In this document: one piece after another, positions 1 through 11,609 of the stretch
Layout: every line of letters starts with the position of its first letter
Position numbering within the stretch: position 1 is the first letter of the stretch
Source of the DNA: Pyxicephalus adspersus
Lineage: Eukaryota > Chordata > Amphibia > Anura > Pyxicephalidae
Direction of reading: 5' to 3'
Length of the DNA: 64,000 nucleotides
Assembly: GCF_032062135.1 (NCBI RefSeq)
Contig: NC_092868.1
Coordinates: 50,987,053-51,051,052 of the forward strand
Notes under the pieces: model-generated
The model's input: only the letters and a program-made list of their open reading frames with translations
What the model was told of the DNA's origin: nothing
Database searches by the model: none
Made by a program: the position numbers and the translations under genes

Positions 1-429
1 TGTTGGAGATGTTGCGTAGGTGAAAGTGACATGACCTGGAAATGTTCTGATGCACAGCATTCTGCAACCTGAGGGACTGAAGGGTGTCATTGACCTCCCT
101 GTTGTGAAAAAAAACTGGTATAGGTTCAAAGCCTTCCCAAATGGAATGTTGATAAAAGAATGTTGCTACTTTGTGCACAATAGAGAAATGTCCCCTATTT
201 CCTGTTTAATTGACCAAACAGGAAGTGAATGGAAATCTCCCAAACAGGATCACTGGAAGCAAAACGTCTGCCAAAGCTGCTAGTACAGAAGAAGCTAACT
301 CTTTAAGCCATTTTTAATGCAATAATAATCAATATACATTTTTAAGCCACAGTCTGAACAACCCTTCAGGAAAATTTGACCATCAAATTGCCTAAAAAAT
401 ACCCCTAAGTTCTGCATACTCTATTTATA
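1..429. other. No recognisable feature
   Basis: AT-rich sequence with one 77-codon open frame that shows no domain, no splice context and no codon bias I can recognise. I see no repeat or RNA gene here. Confidence 0.5.
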
Positions 430-720
430 TTGCTATATACCGGCAGCCTTTCTCTATGCGGTGCCGTAAGATAGTTATCCGCTGTTGTTGACTTTCCACA
501 CGTGTAGTTAAAACCCCTGACTTGACAAATGAGATGTGACCTTGAAGTAAATTTGCCTATTATCTAGGAGCTAGGCAAGCAGATATTAAAAATGGACTTC
601 ATTTATTTTATGAGGAGTTGGGGCATGTCAAGCTGCTTATAATTAGTAATAAACTTATCTTTGCTCCACTACTCTTTACACTGTTTGTATTTTTTATTGA
701 TGCCTCTGCGCTCATGTAAC
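430..720. promoter_or_regulatory. Candidate conserved non-coding block
   Basis: Non-repetitive stretch that keeps several CpGs (CCGG near 440, GCGG near 459, a CACGTG E-box at 499-504) in surroundings where CpG is scarce, followed by an AT-rich half with ATTAGTAATAAA-type homeodomain cores near 640. No frame runs through it. The regulatory call is inference from composition; old unique sequence is the alternative. Confidence 0.28.
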
Positions 721-1234
721 TATCATTCAGAGATGAGTGTATTGGAGTTATTTAGAGACTTGGCTTCATAGCCTTGGCGGTTTAATTTCTTGTTATAATG
801 TAAATAAATTCTTCTTTATTTTTCTCTGTTATTTTTGCTTTATTTATTTTGGTGTTTGTACCTTAAAGGGATTCTCCACAAGGGCTGGAGTGATGAAAAA
901 GGGTTGCAGTATGTTGCAGTATTTGATGCTTGTAACCAATTCCAATTAGTCATCACTAGAGATAAGGGAACTTCTGAGACCTTCAAACTGCTGTGGTTTC
1001 ACCCAAATTTTTTAATATTTTACGTTCATTTTATGATTTGTAAGCCCCATGGTGGTCTGGGGGAGGCGGGTTTCACAGAAGTGTGTATTACAGATACAGA
1101 TTTTTTTTACAGATTTTGTGCAGAAGGTTTGTGCACAATTTTGTGTGAAAGATCCTGAGAGCCCTGCTTGATGGGATGATGGGGCCAAAATACCGCCCAA
1201 GCTTCTTCCTTTGAAGTTCGACAAGAGATACAAA
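721..1234. other. No recognisable feature
   Basis: Overlapping short frames on both strands (70-107 codons) look like chance. The 860-1010 part has the flavour of old interspersed repeat but I cannot assign it. Confidence 0.45.
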
Positions 1235-1466
1235 GATTGTTTCTCAACCAGGGTTCTTACAGAAGTTGCTAGGGGGTTCTCTGAGCCAAGAGCATCTTGT
1301 CCCTCTCAGATCAGTTTACCCGACCACTAGTGACCTTTATGGCTATTTGGCTTTTCTGTTGGGGTGACATTTTCTCCATTGGCCAGCAATGTAAAAAGCA
1401 TTCTTCCCACTGAGACCTGAGAATTACTGCAAGGGCCTCCTATGTTAAAAAGGTTGAGAAAGGCTG
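1235..1466. mobile_element. hAT-type non-autonomous element (MITE), ~230 bp, degraded
   Basis: The left end contains TTTCTCAACCAGGGTTC and the right end GGTTGAGAAAGGCTG, so the ends are inverted copies around TTTCTCAACC. The interior keeps the layout of this hAT-Charlie-like group (GGGTTC, TGCTAGGGGGTTC, then AAAAAGGTTGAGAAA). No transposase frame is present. The flanks (near 1227-1234 and 1467-1474) are only loosely alike, so the 8-bp target duplication expected of hAT has decayed. The superfamily is assigned from the terminal sequence as I know the family, not by search. Confidence 0.7.
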
Positions 1467-1566
1467 ATATAGAAGATACGGTATATAAGATAAACTTCCC
1501 CTGGTCCCTTTCTCCTGAAAAACATTTGGAAAGCCGTCAAACTACAAAGTTGAAAACCTGATTTGG

Positions 1567-1617
1567 CTCATGAAATCCAATATATAACATATATATAAAT
1601 ATATATATATATATATC
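1567..1617. repeat. TA/ATAT-rich microsatellite
   Basis: Interrupted (AT)n run ending in an uninterrupted (AT) stretch at about 1597-1616. Confidence 0.85.
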
Positions 1618-2875
1618 AACTCTAAGATCGAGCCTAAAAAGTGTTCTCACCTTTAAAGTAGTGAAAAATGATAGATCCTCTGGTGGGTAATCAGCATTTC
1701 TGCTCCATTGTTGGGGAGAAGGTCCACTTTATCTCGGGCGGGCTTTGTTTTTTCCCACATCAGAAACATTATATCCCCCAAGAATGATGAGGAAAGATTC
1801 ATGGCTTCATACCAAGCTCCTACGAAGCCTACACTCTCTGTATTGAAATGGAGCTTATATATGAGCATGAACATATATTATTCACTTATATTGATCTGCC
1901 GGGACGATCAATGTGGACTGCTAAGCATACAGATTCAGGCCCGTTCTTCCCTTTATCTTACATGTGGTAGTGAACAAGAACATCAATAGCCACAACTTTT
2001 CACATGTAGATAGCGCTTTATCACTTTACTGCTACATATAATGCCCAGCCCACCCATTTGACCTTAAACTGTGTATACTATATCTTCTAATTCTGGAATA
2101 TTGACCTTAGCTCTGGTGTAATCTGCAAGGTTTCATAGGCATTTTGTTTTTTTACTGTTGTTTTTATTTCTCGAGTTGTTTTTATATAAAGTTTGATATT
2201 TTTTATTTGTTTTGATAATTTTTTATTTAATGTTTATTTTTTGTTGCTTTTTTTTTGTTTATTTGTTTTTACAGTCTGAATAATATATATAGTAGGTCAG
2301 CCTGGCAATTTTTAGATGAAGGGGTTAGGCACAGAACTCTGGTATCTTACAAATAAATCACATAAACATATCAAGCTCTAATCCTGGGCAGCCTTGATCA
2401 CACGGTCTCTGGCTACTAGCTATTAAAAAATTATGAGTCTATAGTTTTTTACTAAGCAGATCCAGTCTGGGGGACTTGCAGTGAGAAGATCTGCAAATTG
2501 CAAAAAAATAGAAATGAATTACTTGACATATCATCATTTATTTATTGTTTTAACACAAACCATTTGTCGGAGTTTGACACTGTATCAGCCACTTAGAGGC
2601 TGAGAGGGGAGGTAGCACTACAAAGCCAATCTGTCGTGCTGCAAGGTTCACGTGCTAACAGGGAACATTATGATAGGAGAAGAAAGCTTTTCCTTCCTAA
2701 AATGTGAAAGAAGTACACTGATCAGGTATTCTGACTTTTTTGGGGATCAGTAACCCAAAATTTTAAAATAAGTATTATTATTATATTATTAACAAGGGCC
2801 ACTTCTGCATTTCTCTTTGCAGATTCCATTAAATAGATATCTTTGGGTTAGGCCCATCTGTAATGTTTGCCTCAA
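1618..2875. other. No gene; T-rich low-complexity sequence in the middle
   Basis: About 2135-2275 is strongly T-rich (TTTATTT/TTTTGTTT mixtures). The rest is ordinary AT-rich DNA with no frame above 93 codons and no TE ends I recognise. Confidence 0.5.
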
Positions 2876-2892
2876 TGCCCCCTAGAGGGCAG
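2876..2892 (+). promoter_or_regulatory. CTCF-like binding motif
   Basis: CCCCTAGAGGGC at 2879-2890 matches the CTCF core CCASYAGRKGGC at 11 of 12 positions (the third base is C instead of A) and is followed by AG as in many good sites. It lies outside any repeat I recognise. Binding is unproven. Confidence 0.4.
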
Positions 2893-3119
2893 ATCTGCAA
2901 CTGTTTATGACCTCTGGAATGACCTCCAGCCACCGGCCAAATAAAAGGGTAAAGTCTGACACATAAGCCACACAGATATCATCAATCAGGGACTGGCAGG
3001 GAATGGAAAGCTATTGGCAGCAAAGGAGACCACATATTCACAGGGCTGTTGAAACACACGGGCGTGTGATGCAAGGATAAAGAGAGACGCTTTCCAAGAG
3101 AAGCCAAAGTCTGAAATAT

Positions 3120-3330
3120 TAAGGCTAATTTAATTTTATTGGCAGAACGGCAAGGGGGAATCTGCACACTGTGCGGGAAAGCTGCCTGCAGTACATCTGC
3201 GTCTAGTTTGTGCTATTACTATCATTAGCGCCACCGAACACCATTTTTCCTCAAGTTGTGGAAATGAAAGCAAACAATGCACTTTAGTGTAAAAGCCAGG
3301 CTGTAGATGACTCAGATAGAAAGCCAATCA
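3120..3330. promoter_or_regulatory. Candidate conserved non-coding block
   Basis: Unique sequence retaining CpGs (AACGGC near 3147, GTGCGGG near 3172, CTGCGTC near 3197, AGCGCCACCG near 3228-3237) with no continuous frame. Inference from composition only. Confidence 0.28.
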
Positions 3331-3589
3331 GGCCTATGCCTAAAGGCTCCCATAGACAGAGAAATAGATGCTCATCGAATGGAAGATGAGCTCAGGCCCA
3401 TTGGTTCTCTTAGGACAACTGAAGGCTTATTTGTTTATTTATTTCACATTTACTCACCTCTCCCTGTCCACCTCCCTTTCCTTAAGCTTCCCTGTGTCTT
3501 TTATTTATTTAACCTCTGTTTCTCTAGTAAACCTTTGGGGTTTCTGTTATTATGTCCACCTTTGTGCACACTGTACCCTGCTGTGCACT
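3331..3589. other. No recognisable feature
   Basis: Pyrimidine-leaning AT-rich DNA. The two overlapping frames (97 and 75 codons) are hydrophobic low-complexity translations, not a known protein. Confidence 0.45.
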
Positions 3590-4060
3590 TCCTAGCCTGA
3601 ACATGCAAGTAATATATTCGGACTGTATGGCTGAATACAGAGAGCTTTTTGTAGCACTGGCGGGGGCTTTGTGGAACATTCTGTCAAAATGAATACAGAC
3701 CTTCCTTCTGTGCTTTTTTGCATAATGACAGGCCCTCTTTTAGATGATGGAATTTGCCTTGACACTGCATAAAAATCCTCTAGTGCTTTTACAGGTAGCA
3801 GCAGATGGCAAACTTCCTGAGCTCGGACTTGCCACTTTGAAGGAACATGTATCATAGAAAATTGATCATCTGAGTTAATTATAAAAGGGATGAGTTTGAT
3901 GGATTAGCTGCTATCCTGCAAGCAAACTAATTTTATTATAAGGGGAATATCGGGCGGATTGTCAGGAAGGGCGTGCGTGTGGTTTACAGCTTCAACGTAC
4001 AGGCCATTCTATTTCGTAGAGATATTGCGGCCAAATATATTTAATGAGGAGGGTGAATAA
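3590..4060. promoter_or_regulatory. Candidate conserved non-coding block
   Basis: Long unique block with a TGATCA-containing AT segment near 3860, a CpG-bearing core (ATCGGGCGGATTG near 3948, GGCGTGCGTGTGG near 3970), a perfect RUNX-type TGTGGTTT at 3978-3985 and an A/T-rich CCAAATATATTTA element near 4031. It stops abruptly where the tetranucleotide-rich repeat begins. The regulatory role is inference. Confidence 0.38.
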
Positions 4061-4336
4061 TATTCAAATAAAATGTGTCCTTGTGGCCCTCTGCAGATCT
4101 AATCACTGTCAACTATCGAGTGATAGATCCTTCTGTCCTATCATTTTCTATTTCTTCCATCATTTCATCTTTCTTACTGGATTTTATCAGGGAGAGAGCA
4201 CCAATGTCTATCTGTCTGTCTGTCCAGTATTACTTTTTTACCCTCTTATCAGAGGGAGGGAACTAATAACTATCCGTCTATCTGCCTTTGTATCTGTCTC
4301 AGTCTATTTAGCATATATTTAGATTTTTTTCTTTTT

Positions 4337-4417
4337 TTATTATTATTATTATTATTATTAATAAACAGGATTTATATAGCGCCAACATATTACGCAGCGC
4401 TGTACAATAAATAGGGT
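4337..4417 (+). mobile_element. Fragment of ATT-fronted frog interspersed repeat
   Basis: (ATT)n at 4338-4360 leads into AACAGGATTTATATAGCGCC and then ACATATTACGCAGCGCTGTACA. I recognise this as the terminal part of an abundant anuran repeat, probably a LINE/SINE of the L2-like type. Related copies lie at 5134-5352 and 51449-51640. It breaks off at about 4417. Confidence 0.65.
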
Positions 4418-4810
4418 TTCTTTCTCTTCTTTCCCTTTCTCCTTCTTTCTCTACTTTTCCTTTGTAATTCCTTTCCTTATCTACATCATCTGAGTTAGAG
4501 AACAATTATCTATGTCCATATGTCTGTCTGTTTTTTCATGTAAGTCTGTTTCAGCAACTATACTACAATTTTCAGCATTTTCTATACCGCAATAAAATGC
4601 TGGTACAATTTGAGATTTTTTAATTGACACATAAAAAAGACAACAACATATAAAAGATTAAAATATCAATGTAATCAAGGCAGGTAGGTACATTTTTTGC
4701 TTTCACATTATTTATATGTACCGTAGTTCTATAGGGGTGATATACCACAATTACTAATTAGAATACTTGTCCTGATCCCTGGCACCAATTACCATTATTT
4801 TATTATGTTA

Positions 4811-5010
<200 letters not shown>

Positions 5011-5091
5011 TTCCTCTTTCTTACTGTGTATCATTAGTGGGAGAGAACCAATATACTGTATATCCATATATCTGTCTCTCTATATTTTGTC

Positions 5092-5133
5092 TTCTTTCTT
5101 TTCTTTTCTTTTCTTTTCTTTCTTTCTTTCTTA
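5092..5133 (+). repeat. (CTTTT)n/(CTTT)n microsatellite
   Basis: Runs of TTCTTTTC pass into pure CTTT units directly before the second frog-repeat fragment. Confidence 0.9.
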
Positions 5134-5352
5134 TCCAAGATTTATATGACACCAACGAATTACAGTGTTATCACAGTCCAAGGTCATTTAGGGGGGAAGC
5201 CAGTTAACCTAATTGCATGTTTTTGGAATGTAGGAGGAAGCTGGAGTACACAGAGGAAACACATCAAGGAAGAACCTGCAAACTCCATGCAGATAGTGTC
5301 CTGCTCGAAATTTGAACTTGGAACCTAGCACTGCAGAGGCCAGAGTGCTAAC
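5134..5352 (+). mobile_element. Second fragment of the same frog interspersed repeat (L2-like 3' region)
   Basis: It starts with a degraded form of the GATTTATATAGCGCCAAC region, then runs through a diverged segment equivalent to GGAGGAAACC and GAACATGCAAACTCCATGCA (here at about 5232-5291) and ends at CCAGAGTGCTAAC. The GGAGTACACAGAGGAAAC and CAAACTCCATGCAGATAGTG blocks are typical of fish and frog L2-like 3' tails. The family is named from memory of the motif; a RepeatMasker run would settle it. Confidence 0.65.
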
Positions 5353-5649
5353 TTTATTACTATGCATCCTTAGAGGGAGAGAACTTTTATCTATCCATGT
5401 CTGTCTGTCTAACAATACACATATCTTATATATGTATGTATCTGTCTGTCTATCCGTATACCTACCTACCTACTTACTGTATTTATCTGTTCATCCATTT
5501 CTCTTTCTTTCTGTGTATCATTGGGAAGAGACAACCAATATGTATCTATCCATCTATCTGTTTCTCTACATATTGGCAGTATGTCCAGCTGTTCTTTCTG
5601 TCAGTCTTCCCAGCTAGTTATCTGTCTGTCCGACCATGCAGACACAAGG

Positions 5650-6026
5650 CCCTTATAGGTTGAGTCGGATTGTTCTAGTAGAAGTGCAGATATCAGTCCA
5701 GCATGAAGTTATGGCCATTTCATCTATTGACATCTTTTTTGTATAAGGAAGCAGGTTATATATCTCTTGTTATATACAGACTGAGAATCCCAAACAAAAG
5801 GAGTTGTCAGATGTAATCTTGACTTTAGAGTAATGTGTCAGTTCATCCATTGATCACACCAACTGCTGTTAGTGCAGAATTGAGTCTCTGCAAAACAACC
5901 AGCCGAAGGTTGTAAAACTTCTGCCTGGAATCAGCAGTAAATTTTGTAACATTTGAACTCCTCTGCTTTCCTTTGACTTTTGCATTTTAAATGTGGACAC
6001 ATTCTTCTCTTGGCAACACTACATGA

Positions 6027-6062
<36 letters not shown>

Positions 6063-6639
6063 CATATATTACAAATAGATTTATTTATTTATCCATTATT
6101 TACAGATTTTTAACATAGTGGGCCAGTTCAGCACTATATATTACAAAAAAAATCCTGTTTTCAAAGCAAACATATACTGATTTCATGATGGAATGCTCAA
6201 AATGTTATACTTGACTCTCAGTGGAGCCAAGACTTGTAGCAGAGGAATCTGATAGTTGCTTAAGAGTCAGCGATTGGTTCATCCCAGTAGTGTCCCTCAT
6301 ATTGATTCCTTGTACTATCCCGCTATTATTCTTTGGAAGTGTCTCCAAGGCGTTACTGGTACCAGTATTTTTGATTCCTTTCATTTTTCATATTCTTGCA
6401 CTTCTTCCTTATCTGGAAAAAATGCTGATAAGAAATTTTTTTTTGTGTCATTTTTTTTTTTGGAGATAGTCAACAAAATTCTATAGAGAGGTGACCTCCA
6501 TCACAAAGAACAAATCAGACTTTGGACAGAGACCAAATGACAAAGTCCTGCATTGAGTGGCAAGGTGACATTGCGTGTCATATCAGCATTCATGACCAGA
6601 TCCCTTTTCCTCTGAGAGTAATTATTTCTTTCAGAGCAA
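5650..6639. other. No gene; a TA microsatellite inside
   Basis: (TA)n at 6027-6060. The rest is ordinary AT-rich sequence. Two overlapping frames near 6221-6486 translate into hydrophobic stretches with no recognisable family. Confidence 0.5.
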
Positions 6640-6960
6640 AAGGTCCAATTTGCTGTAAAGAATGGCGCCCCAGGTTAAATGAAAAGAACTCGCTATACGC
6701 TTAGTTGACATGAAAGCGGCGCAGGATGGACTTGGCAACACGCGTGTGGTTTATTGCGGCCTTACAGCGGTTTGCGAGGCTTCTCACGAGTCAGAGATGT
6801 AAAGATATATCATGATTTCTGGCTCACAATGTGCCGGCCTCGCTGGAAAACAATTAACCGGCATGCAGTGGCATGCAGATTCCGCATTCTTAATTACTTG
6901 TATCGATTTTCTGGACTCTTATGGTAAAGCTTGAACTACTTCCAGCAATGTAATAGCTGA
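6640..6960. promoter_or_regulatory. Candidate conserved non-coding block
   Basis: CpG-retaining unique sequence (GGCGCCCC, GCGGCGCAGG, TTGCGGCC, CGCTGG) with a perfect 10-bp palindrome ACACGCGTGT at 6738-6747 overlapping a RUNX-type TGTGGTTT at 6745-6752. GGCATGCAG then occurs twice exactly 10 bp apart at 6860-6878, the spacing of p53/p63 half-sites, though the flanking purines and pyrimidines fit poorly. It ends in homeodomain-like TTAATTACTTG near 6890. Confidence 0.42.
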
Positions 6961-7439
6961 GCTCAGGGTTACGCAACATTATGTCTTCATGTTTTGCTTC
7001 TGCAGGGGGTGGATAATTCGCCCGTATAGTATGGAAGAGGGAGAGGTCAACTGTATCATGGGTCATTGAACAGCAGTCAAATTAGAACAGTGTTTTTAAA
7101 AGTACACTCCAGCTGGTAAACTAGAACAGACGCACAAAGGATTCAAAGCTTACCTGGCTCCATCTTTTATCCAATCCATCGGGCCGCTCAAATGCCAGAA
7201 GACAAAATGCTGCAACACCATCGTTGTGCTCTAGGAACCCCAAATATATATCTTAGAATCTACAAGCTGGATGTTCCTCTACTCCACCAATGTGTAATCT
7301 TTGAAACAATTATGTAAATCAGAAATGGTCAGAGTGATGAGTAATCTGCACACTTGTTCCGATTTAATGACTTAGATGGTATGGGAGCTAATAAATATGG
7401 CTGAAAGTCTAAGGATGAAAATGTTATGCCAAACGCCAG
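6961..7439. other. No recognisable feature
   Basis: Ordinary sequence. About 7085-7230 has a frog-MITE flavour but no paired ends could be found. Confidence 0.4.

Positions 7440-7473
<34 letters not shown>
7440..7473 (+). repeat. Poly(C) homopolymer, 34 bases
   Basis: Uninterrupted C run between CCAG and GCACGC. The minus strand is G34. Confidence 0.97.
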
Positions 7474-7474
<1 letters not shown>

Positions 7475-7919
7475 CACGCTTAATGATTACAAGTTACCTC
7501 TAAGCAGAGGGGCCAAGTTATTGCAATAAACCAAAGATTGCCTCTAGCTGCTAATCTGCAAATCTCCACTCTTTTAATAAAATACAAAAATTTGGAATAC
7601 TGGTATGCAAATAAATATTAATGCCATAACACATCTTAAATTATAGTAATAATAATATACACTGTATATTTTTTAAAATAGAAAGCATTGGAAGTCTCCA
7701 GCTTTATCAACAAATATATATTGTGAGGACCTGATCAAAGAAGAAATCCGATTTAGTATTAAAAATTAATAGTATCAAGAACTAGTATTAATCATGGAAG
7801 CGTTGGTATTGCATAATTGTTCGTAAATCTAAATGAGATTATCTAATTAGATTTAGAATACGGGTCCTCCAGGGTAATTTTTATATTTTCTGCAGAGCTC
7901 AGCAAAGTATACAAAAATT

Positions 7920-8044
<125 letters not shown>

Positions 8045-8059
8045 CAGTATGCCATTTAA

Positions 8060-8330
8060 ATTCTGTTCGGGCTGCTTTCACTACCAGTCAAAATGTTTCC
8101 AGGCGGTGTCTGTCCTCACTTATGTATATAAACATGTATACAAGCGCTAGAAACCCATAATGAATTAATGTCAGCGTTCCGCCCCTTGCTTCTAAATTAA
8201 TTAAGCAACGTGCTGCGGTAACGTTTCGCTGTGCAGCGAGTAGATTGAAAACACACTTCCGGGCAGGAATCTCCTGGAGAGAGTCCAGCGGCCATGTACG
8301 AGCCTGAGACATGCAGTTACTTTTTATGGA
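8060..8330. promoter_or_regulatory. Candidate conserved non-coding block
   Basis: Unique, CpG-retaining (TTCGGGC, AGCGTTCCGCC, AACGTGCTGCGG, AACGTTTCGC, TTCCGGGC) with AAATTAATTAAG near 8192-8204. It follows directly on the TA microsatellite, and the contrast is sharp. No coding signature. Confidence 0.42.
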
Positions 8331-9499
8331 TTATAAATAAATAATGTTGGCAAAACACAGAGGGGCAGAAACACAATTTAATAAAAATTTCATTATTTTC
8401 AAACTAACTTTAAAAAAAAAAGAAAAACAGCTAATTACATGAATTAGCTCAGGGACTTTCTCACACATACTTAGCATGTATAGAGGCAAAGAATGTTCAA
8501 ATAGGGTACAAATAGCCCAGGAGAAAATATATTTGGAAATGAAGCAATTTAGCCTAGATTTTTAAATACATAAATATTTAAATGTATTTGGAGAATACAG
8601 GTGGGGGGAATTTGACTAATAAATACCAAATGTTTGTAATGAGACTCCCCAGCCAACTTTTTTTAAATTTATTTTTAAATTTTTAAAAGGGGGTTAAAAA
8701 GGAACGCTTGAAAGTTGTGCCACAAAGAGAAGGAGGACAAATACCCAGTCACAAGCATTCTCTATGGTCTCCTTGTTGCTGTTTTTTTTTTTTTTCTTTT
8801 AACATGTTTTGCTCTATAACACGTTTCTGTATGAAGGCCACCATCATGGTCAGAGCAGGGCTTTGCTTCCTCATGTGGGAAGCAGCAGGGAGAACAGTGA
8901 GCAGCACAGTAATTTCACCCCAAATCTCCTGAAACAAGCAGGTAAAGGCATCAATGTCCTTGATCTCACATAGTAGATGCCCAGGCAACCCACATAGATA
9001 CCCTCATACCGCTAAATAGAAAATGCAGTGCTATTTATCAGAAAGCATGCCAAACACAATTGTACTGCTAAGGCACAAAAAAAAATTCTAGATATTTTCC
9101 TTTAACACATCAGATCTTTGCTTATGGAGTTCTGCTCATGTCCTGGAGTATGATGTACTGTATACCCTTTAAATCACAAACCTGAGCCAATCAAACTGGG
9201 CATTTTTAGTATTCTTAAAATGCATTTATAGCCAAGTTTAAAAAAAAAAACATTGAGTAGATGAAACAATGGTTAACACCTGCAGGTTTGTGGTATGCTA
9301 GCTGTGTCTCATTTGGAAAACTTCCCTCTACTTCCTGTTTTAGAGCAACAGGAATTGAATAATGATCTCTCCAAAGTAAAGTAACCCCTCATTTAGACCA
9401 GCACTAGAAGATGTCTGCTTCTTGACCACTGCAACATTTTGGATTTCCCACTCTTTTTAATTTTGGCAGCATAGAATATATTAAAATCTCTTTCAGCCC
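8331..9499. other. No recognisable feature
   Basis: AT-rich sequence with A/T homopolymers. The overlapping frames at 8708-8988 on the two strands have no recognisable product. Confidence 0.5.
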
Positions 9500-9960
9500 A
9501 TGGTGAAGAGCTGACACGCATTCATATTCCAAACTTATTGTAACTTGGAGCCTTTAGATCTGTTTGGCCTTTATACCTAGCAAGGGACACATAAATAATT
9601 TGGAGAGCAATATTAGTTGGCTGCCTTCGAAGTGCTGCCTCCCTAATAGAGTGTAGCGTTCCTGACACGGCGTAAGTCACCGGACAGCACAAACAGGCCA
9701 TCAATAGCGCAGCGGCTCATTTCACTGTCCTTAGCGCATGGAATCTTCATTATTTGCACTCTTGATAAAAGGCCGTATATCTGGTGGATCAGCAATAGTC
9801 CATTTGCCGGAGAGCAATGATTTATCTCACGCTTAGCACTGGACGGATCTCTGCTTTGCACGCTTATTAAACTGCTGCCACAGTTCTGGCCTGAGAGGTC
9901 GAGACCATGGCTAAAGGTACGGACAAGACAGGAAGCCTTTTGTTGTGCCGTATATGACTT
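9500..9960. promoter_or_regulatory. Candidate conserved non-coding block, long
   Basis: About 460 bp of repeat-free sequence rich in CpG relative to the flanks (TAGCGTTCC, ACGGCGTAAG, AGCGCAGCGG, TAGCGCATGG, GGCCGTATA, TTGCCGGAG, CACGCTTAG, GGACGGATC). Both strands carry only short frames. One of the stronger candidates in the first 20 kb; conservation untested. Confidence 0.45.
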
Positions 9961-10426
9961 TTTCTTCATTATTTGAAAATTGGAAATCAGAACTTTTTTG
10001 AGTTTAAAATAGAGATTAGGAAGAGTTAGACCTTCTTGGCTTCCAGCTTGGATGATTAACCCCCTTTATTTGACCCAGTGACCATTTCCACTCTTACAGA
10101 AGGTTATTATAAGGGGGCTTCTCCTCAACAGTGAGTATGGTGAGGTCAAATTCAACTTTTTTTTAGTTGTCTCTAGAGTGGAGGAGACACCTGTGCCACT
10201 TCTCATTTCCAGTATTACAGAATGATTGTACATTACAGCTCCTTCCTAAAATGAAAATTTATGAGTGATCTGGCTTATTAAAGTTGAATTTCTAAAAACA
10301 CAATGTTCACTGATCTAATCCAATCCTGTTTTTATTTATTTACATAATTAGAAATTCATAGTAAACACAATTTAATTTTAATTAGATTACATTATTTTAT
10401 TTGAACATTTACTTAGTAGGGAACAT
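9961..10426. other. No recognisable feature
   Basis: Ordinary AT-rich sequence without frame, TE end or RNA signature. Confidence 0.45.
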
Positions 10427-10474
10427 ATTCAGTTCAAATGCATATATATATATCTCAATGAGTTTTGAACTGAA

Positions 10475-10509
<35 letters not shown>

Positions 10510-10517
10510 GCATTTAT
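10427..10517. repeat. Nested inverted repeats in TA-rich DNA
   Basis: ATTCAGTTCAAA at 10427-10438 is the perfect inverse of TTTGAACTGAAT at 10464-10475. A second pair, CAAATGCATATATATA at about 10435 and ATATATATGCATTT near 10501-10517, overlaps it, with (TA)n at 10475-10510. It may be a TA microsatellite grown inside a small fold-back. Confidence 0.7.
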
Positions 10518-10714
10518 TGATTTAACCCACTGAAAACAATGCATTGAGTGTAGTTGGGGTAGTAGTGAATTACCTCCTCTTAGTGGATACTCTAGAGTCT
10601 TTCCTATTTATTATACAAATATGGACAGTAAAATAAGGTAATATAAACAAAAGAAAACACAAAAAATGTGTGCGTATGTATAATAATATATATATGTAAT
10701 GCTTGGATATATAC

Positions 10715-11609
10715 TTTTTTTTTTTATTGAATTTTGCGAAACGTGATCCACTAAACAAAAACCCTGTGCTCGAAAAAAAAAGTGTAAGTGCAAAAACACC
10801 ACACAAAAAAACGTGCACTGGGGTCTTATTGTTATCCCTCCTTTAAAGAGGAAGGGCCACCCAGTTTCCCCAGACCCCCCGGGGCAAGGTTTCTGACGTG
10901 TGCTGGGTACTAAGGCCATCCAGCCGAAGCTGGAATGGACCTACTAGCCCGTCTTACCAAATCAGACAGGGTCCTTTCACTATGGGACTGCATAGGCAAT
11001 CCCAACAGATACTAGGCTGGGAGCTCTCCCGAAGAGAGACTCCCAGTAAGGGAGAGTACCTGACCATAAGGCCAAAGTACTCCCCAAGACTTCAGGGCTA
11101 ACCCAGAAGGGAATAGCACCCTCCATTAAAGTGGCACACAAATAGCGCACCAGTGACTGTGACAAACAGAAAAATACATAAAAAATAAGTGCTCAGTGCA
11201 TAACACACTGGGCAAGGATAAAAAATTGCCCATCTGCACTAGCCGCAGCTAATGCAGAATGAAAGCGAAGTCCTAAATCAGCATGTGACGTGCCTGTGTA
11301 CCAAAAATCATCAAGGGGTTCACCACTCCCAAGGTGATTTTAGGGTACCAGGGGTTCCCCGCTACAACCAGTGGGACAGACCACTATCTGGGAGCTCCTT
11401 ATCAGGGCAGGTCCCATGCCTCCCTCTGGTGGACGCTAATCAGAGGAATTAGCATAGGGCGGCCCCTTACAGAGCATCACTATCCAGTTGTCCATCCTAG
11501 CAAGCGTACTAGTTCACTGTATTCTTGCCAGGAATACAGCCCCGCTCCTCTCCTGCACACTGGAAGGGTTAGGTACTACACTTGATCTTAGCCAAAAGGC
11601 TGAGAAGCG

